Below, in pieces: positions 61,316 to 64,000 of a DNA stretch of 64,000 nt. The position numbers were made by a program, and so were the translations under genes. The notes below the pieces were generated by a model that had not been told where the DNA came from, made no database searches, and saw only the letters and a program-made list of their open reading frames with translations. The DNA is from Petaurus breviceps papuanus. Its lineage: Eukaryota; Chordata; Mammalia; Diprotodontia; Petauridae. Location: assembly GCA_028583685.1 (NCBI GenBank), contig JAMXIF010001119.1:991277-1055276 (forward strand), written 5' to 3'. Position 1 is the stretch's first letter. Every line of letters begins with the position of its first letter.

Positions 61316-61669
61316 AACAAATCAGAGGCAGACCCAATTTAATATGGTCTTAATCATCTGTGGAACCTTATTTGCTGTAGTATTGCACTCTGGTGACAGA
61401 CAGATGCACCTACCCAAAAACAAAAGGAAAGTTTTCTACTGTACCAAGGGGAGAACTTAAAAGGTTGTCTTAGAAATTACATTTTATGGAGGCACAGGAT
61501 AAATGAGAATTCAATGTATAGTCAAAGGACTTATGTTATACACTAATTCAGAAATTCATCATCTGCACCTAACCCATCCAGCAGAGTCTTCCTTTCACTT
61601 ATGTGACAAAACAAAAGGTATCTTTTCCTAAGTAGATATAAAGCCCTATAGATATGCAATTTGCCCTGT
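61316..61669. other. Unrecognised non-coding stretch
   Basis: Nothing recognised. Confidence 0.4.
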
Positions 61670-61785
61670 AGATAATAAACTTCTTAAGGGCAGGGACTAA
61701 ATTGGTTTCATTTGTTCCCAACATATGACCTAACACATATGTTTGATCCCAACATATGATAAACAATAAATATTTGTCCACGAGT
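61670..61785 (+). mobile_element. L2-type LINE 3' end
   Basis: AAACTTCTTAAGGGCAGGGA, CTAAATTGGTTTCATTTGTT, AACAATAAATATTTGTCC, with a short internal duplication around CCCAACATATGA. Confidence 0.7.
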
Positions 61786-62000
61786 CATAGAAGGGTAGTT
61801 TCAGTCTACATTCAACTTCTACTACCATCCTGAAGCCTCACCATGCCCCAGATCTCTCACTTGAGCCTGGAATTCACATATTAAATGTATTCTCCACCCC
61901 TGAGCCACCTTCCTCTGCTTGGAAGTTTCCTCCCATAACCTCCATTGAAGGAGGCCACCCAGGCCAGCAGCTCCTTTCTTTCTGGGCTGCACAGAATGTA
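61786..62000. other. Unrecognised stretch
   Basis: Nothing recognised. Confidence 0.4.
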
Positions 62001-62825
62001 ATATTATCCTTAATATTTTACCTGACTACACATATATAATCTATATTGAATTCCTTGCCTTCTCAATGGTGGTAATGAGGTATGGGCTCTGGGAGCCTCC
62101 TTGAGCTCTCCTTGAGGTACAGGCTCTGGGAACCCCCCTTGGACTCTGATTAAATTGTCCCATTTGCATTAGGCCATAAGTCTTACATTGAGGCTGGGCC
62201 CAAACCTCTGTTACTAGATTTTGTACCCTTGAGCCTATCAAAATATCAGTCCACCCTTGAACTGGCCTAGCCCACCATTGTCTGTAGTCTCCAGGTAACC
62301 TCCAACAACTTCCCACCCTTAATCACTCATTGACCTCATCTGATTTCTCCTGAAGACCCTCCCCAAACTCCTCCTTTAGACCACCCCAGATTCCTCCCAC
62401 AACCTTCTGTATATAAGATCCCATCTTCCCTCCATATGTGTGAGAGAGCCATAGAATGACCTAACACAGACTTACTCTGTGTCTAACACAAGCGAACTTT
62501 TAATAAACTTTACTTTCTTTGGCTGAGAAGACTTGAGTCGAATTCATTCGGCAGGACCCAGGGTGTTGGTATTTTTGAGGTCTCCAGAGCAACTCTAAAC
62601 CTCTTAATGGGTAACCTCTTTATTTTTATGGTTCCCAGAGCCTGTACCTCAAGGACTCAAAGAGAGGTCAAGGGGGCTCCCAGAGCCCATTCCTCATCAA
62701 TGGTGTGGGGGTGGGAAGGGAGTAAGGGAGAGAATTTGGAACTCAAAGTTTTAAAAACAAATGTTAAAAATTGTTTTTACATGTAATTGGGGAAAAATAA
62801 ATACGAAATTAAAATAAAATAAAAA
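62001..62825 (+). mobile_element. Marsupial L1 3' UTR, split by an LTR-like element
   Basis: Left part 62001-62071: TATATAATCTATATTGAATT, CCTTGCCTTCTCAATGGTG. Right part 62697-62825: TCAATGGTGTGGGGGTGGGA, GAGAGAATTTGGAACTCAAA, TGTTAAAAATTGTTTTTACA, TGTAATTGGGGAAAAATAAA, A-rich end. This is the reverse of what is seen at 34340-34475, so the two L1 3' ends support each other. Confidence 0.8.
62076..62696 (+). mobile_element. LTR-like element, LTR family 1, copy 2, with inverted end
   Basis: It starts TGAGGTATGGGCTCTGGGAG and has a TATA-like TCTGTATATAAGATC and a polyadenylation signal at 62502-62507. The shared end is ACTCTAAACCTCTTAATGGG. It then runs on for about 75 bases that are an inverted copy of its own start (...GGCTCCCAGAGCCCATTCCTCA). 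TCAATGGTG flanks both sides (62063-62071 and 62697-62705), with GTAA between the left copy and TGAGG. Related to 59573-60125. No internal genes. Fossil. Confidence 0.7.
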
Positions 62826-62827
62826 GA

Positions 62828-62910
62828 ACATATAAGTTCTTTGATGACAGGGACTGTGTCTATGTATTTGTGCTTGTATTCCCAGTGCTTGGTCCACTGA
62901 CTGTATATTG
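62828..62910 (+). mobile_element. L2-type LINE 3' end scrap
   Basis: ATATAAGTTCTTTGATGACA, GGGACTGTGTCTATGTATTT, CCCAGTGCTTGGTCCACTGA. Confidence 0.7.
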
Positions 62911-63639
62911 TTAGATTACATGTACAATTGGATTTTTAGTTATTCAAAAGAACATTTTTCTCTCTCCCTTTTATCTCTCCACATATAGACTTAAGACTCT
63001 TTGGTTAATTAACAATCATTTCCACCCAGGGACATGATGTTCTCAGACACCTATGGTCCATGAGAAAATGTCTCCTCACAACCTGCATAATACGATGCTT
63101 GTGATTCATCACATCTCAAACTTTTATTGTTTTCCTCCTACTTCCCTAAACTTCTATCTGTCTGAAAAACACAAGTTCTTGGGGATCCTTGAAGGATTTG
63201 GATAAATGAAGTAAAGTTCTAAAAAAGTAAAATCCTTGACTATCATAGTTACATCTTTCAAAGAATTCACTCCCACATTTTCCTGCCACTCCATTAAATT
63301 AATATATTGCTTTACTTAGGAGGGAATCACTGCCCTTATTTAACTTTTCCCTGAGGCTTGGGGCAGGGAATTGTGTACCTGTATGCATTAATTCATTTCA
63401 AGAAATGTTATGTAATACTTGATTATGTTATACCCTATTTGATGTTATGGGAAATATAAGAGAGGAAGGAAAAGATAAGTTGTTTCTCTCCATATAGAGT
63501 CTATAATCTCATTTGTAAAATAAGACTTCAAACAATAAAGGTAATATAATGACATAATCCTTTCTTCTTTCATCATTCTAAATGTTTCTGTGATGACAAA
63601 AGTATTCAAAATGATTTATACAAAGAAATATTATTTACA
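62911..63639. other. Unrecognised, apparently unique stretch
   Basis: Nothing recognised. Confidence 0.4.
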
Positions 63640-64000
63640 TCAATTAATAAATATTTACCATGGAACTACTATATGTAAGGCACTGTGGAAGACAAAAATC
63701 CAAAAAACATGGTACCTACCCTGCCCCCAAGAAGCTTGCTACCGATTTAGGAAAATAAGATATAAGTTCATGAAAAATTAAATAACAACATGAAACAATG
63801 AAAGACAATAGGGCAATAAATGAAGAAATGACAAATGGTAGCTGGGACAAAAATTCTATGAAATCAGACAAGAGATCACCATGAGCTGGGGTGGAGAGAA
63901 GAGGTGGGACAAGAACTAGTCTTTAGACTGAGGATAGATAGGGCCAAGGTGAGCAAGAAAGGGTTTAACAAGAGAGAAGGAACAGATTTAAGCAAGGATA
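63640..64000 (-). mobile_element. L2-type LINE 3' part, antisense, runs off the window
   Basis: AATTAATAAATATTTACCAT, ATGTAAGGCACTGTGGAAGA, CTGCCCCCAAGAAGCTTGCT, then the decayed UTR and ORF2 zone. Cut by the window edge. Confidence 0.65.

Noticed and set aside
59573-62696. The two family-1 LTR-like copies as the ends of one provirus
   Set aside because: Sequence between them is MIR, SINE, L2 and L1, with no retroviral interior.
1-64000. tRNA genes, rRNA, CRISPR arrays, operons, phage or plasmid features
   Set aside because: The only tRNA-like sequences are SINE heads. Everything else marks a vertebrate nuclear genome.

Overview
The window looks like non-coding nuclear DNA of a marsupial, either intergenic or inside a long intron. 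The main evidence is the dense scatter of MIR-headed SINEs whose 5' end reads roughly GGGGCAGCTAGGTGGCGCAG and of longer MAR1-type SINEs whose tail reads like an RTE LINE (TTTGCCAAGAAAACCCCAAA). Both are hallmarks of marsupial genomes. Marsupial-type L1 3' ends and abundant old L2/CR1 LINEs fit the same picture. The species cannot be named from this sequence. I found no host protein-coding exon, tRNA, rRNA, CRISPR array or prokaryotic feature. Every longer open frame is a simple repeat, an antisense shadow of a repeat, or a LINE fossil.

Layout. 0-8 kb: old L2/CR1 fragments, a (GT)n tract, a neat Tc1/mariner MITE (4115-4539) and hAT MITEs. 8-13 kb: mostly unique sequence, with one SINE inserted cleanly at 10.8 kb. 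13-14.6 kb: an L2-type reverse transcriptase fossil, copy 1 of an unnamed dispersed repeat, and a GGAA array. 15.3-19.6 kb: a CR1 3' end, one MAR1, then a long unique stretch. 19.7-21 kb: a marsupial L1 3' half carrying two SINEs. 22-28 kb: MIRs, an LTR inserted in a MIR (23943-24506), and a cluster of SINEs nested in SINEs (26.4-27.8 kb). 28-39 kb: MIRs, L2, a reverse-oriented L1, hAT MITEs and SINEs. 39.9-40.9 kb: an RTE-like LINE with a C-terminal zinc-finger remnant. 42-44.3 kb: a second LTR of the 24-kb family and copy 2 of the unnamed repeat. 45-54 kb: L2, MIRs, MAR1 and long unique stretches. 55-56.1 kb: the best LINE fossil in the window, antisense, with a recognisable RT core. 56-61.3 kb: MIRs, a MAR1 inside a MIR, and an LTR-like element. 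62-62.8 kb: a related LTR-like element that landed in an L1 3' UTR and ends in an inverted copy of its own start. 63.6-64 kb: L2.

There is no gene system to describe. The biology here is a layered record of transposition. Ancient L2/CR1 and MIR lie at the bottom. hAT and mariner MITEs, L1 and LTR elements come next. MIR-headed and MAR1 SINEs are the youngest layer, several with intact target-site duplications. A few unique AT-rich blocks with homeodomain-like TAATTA cores are candidates for conserved regulatory DNA, which only comparison with other genomes could show.
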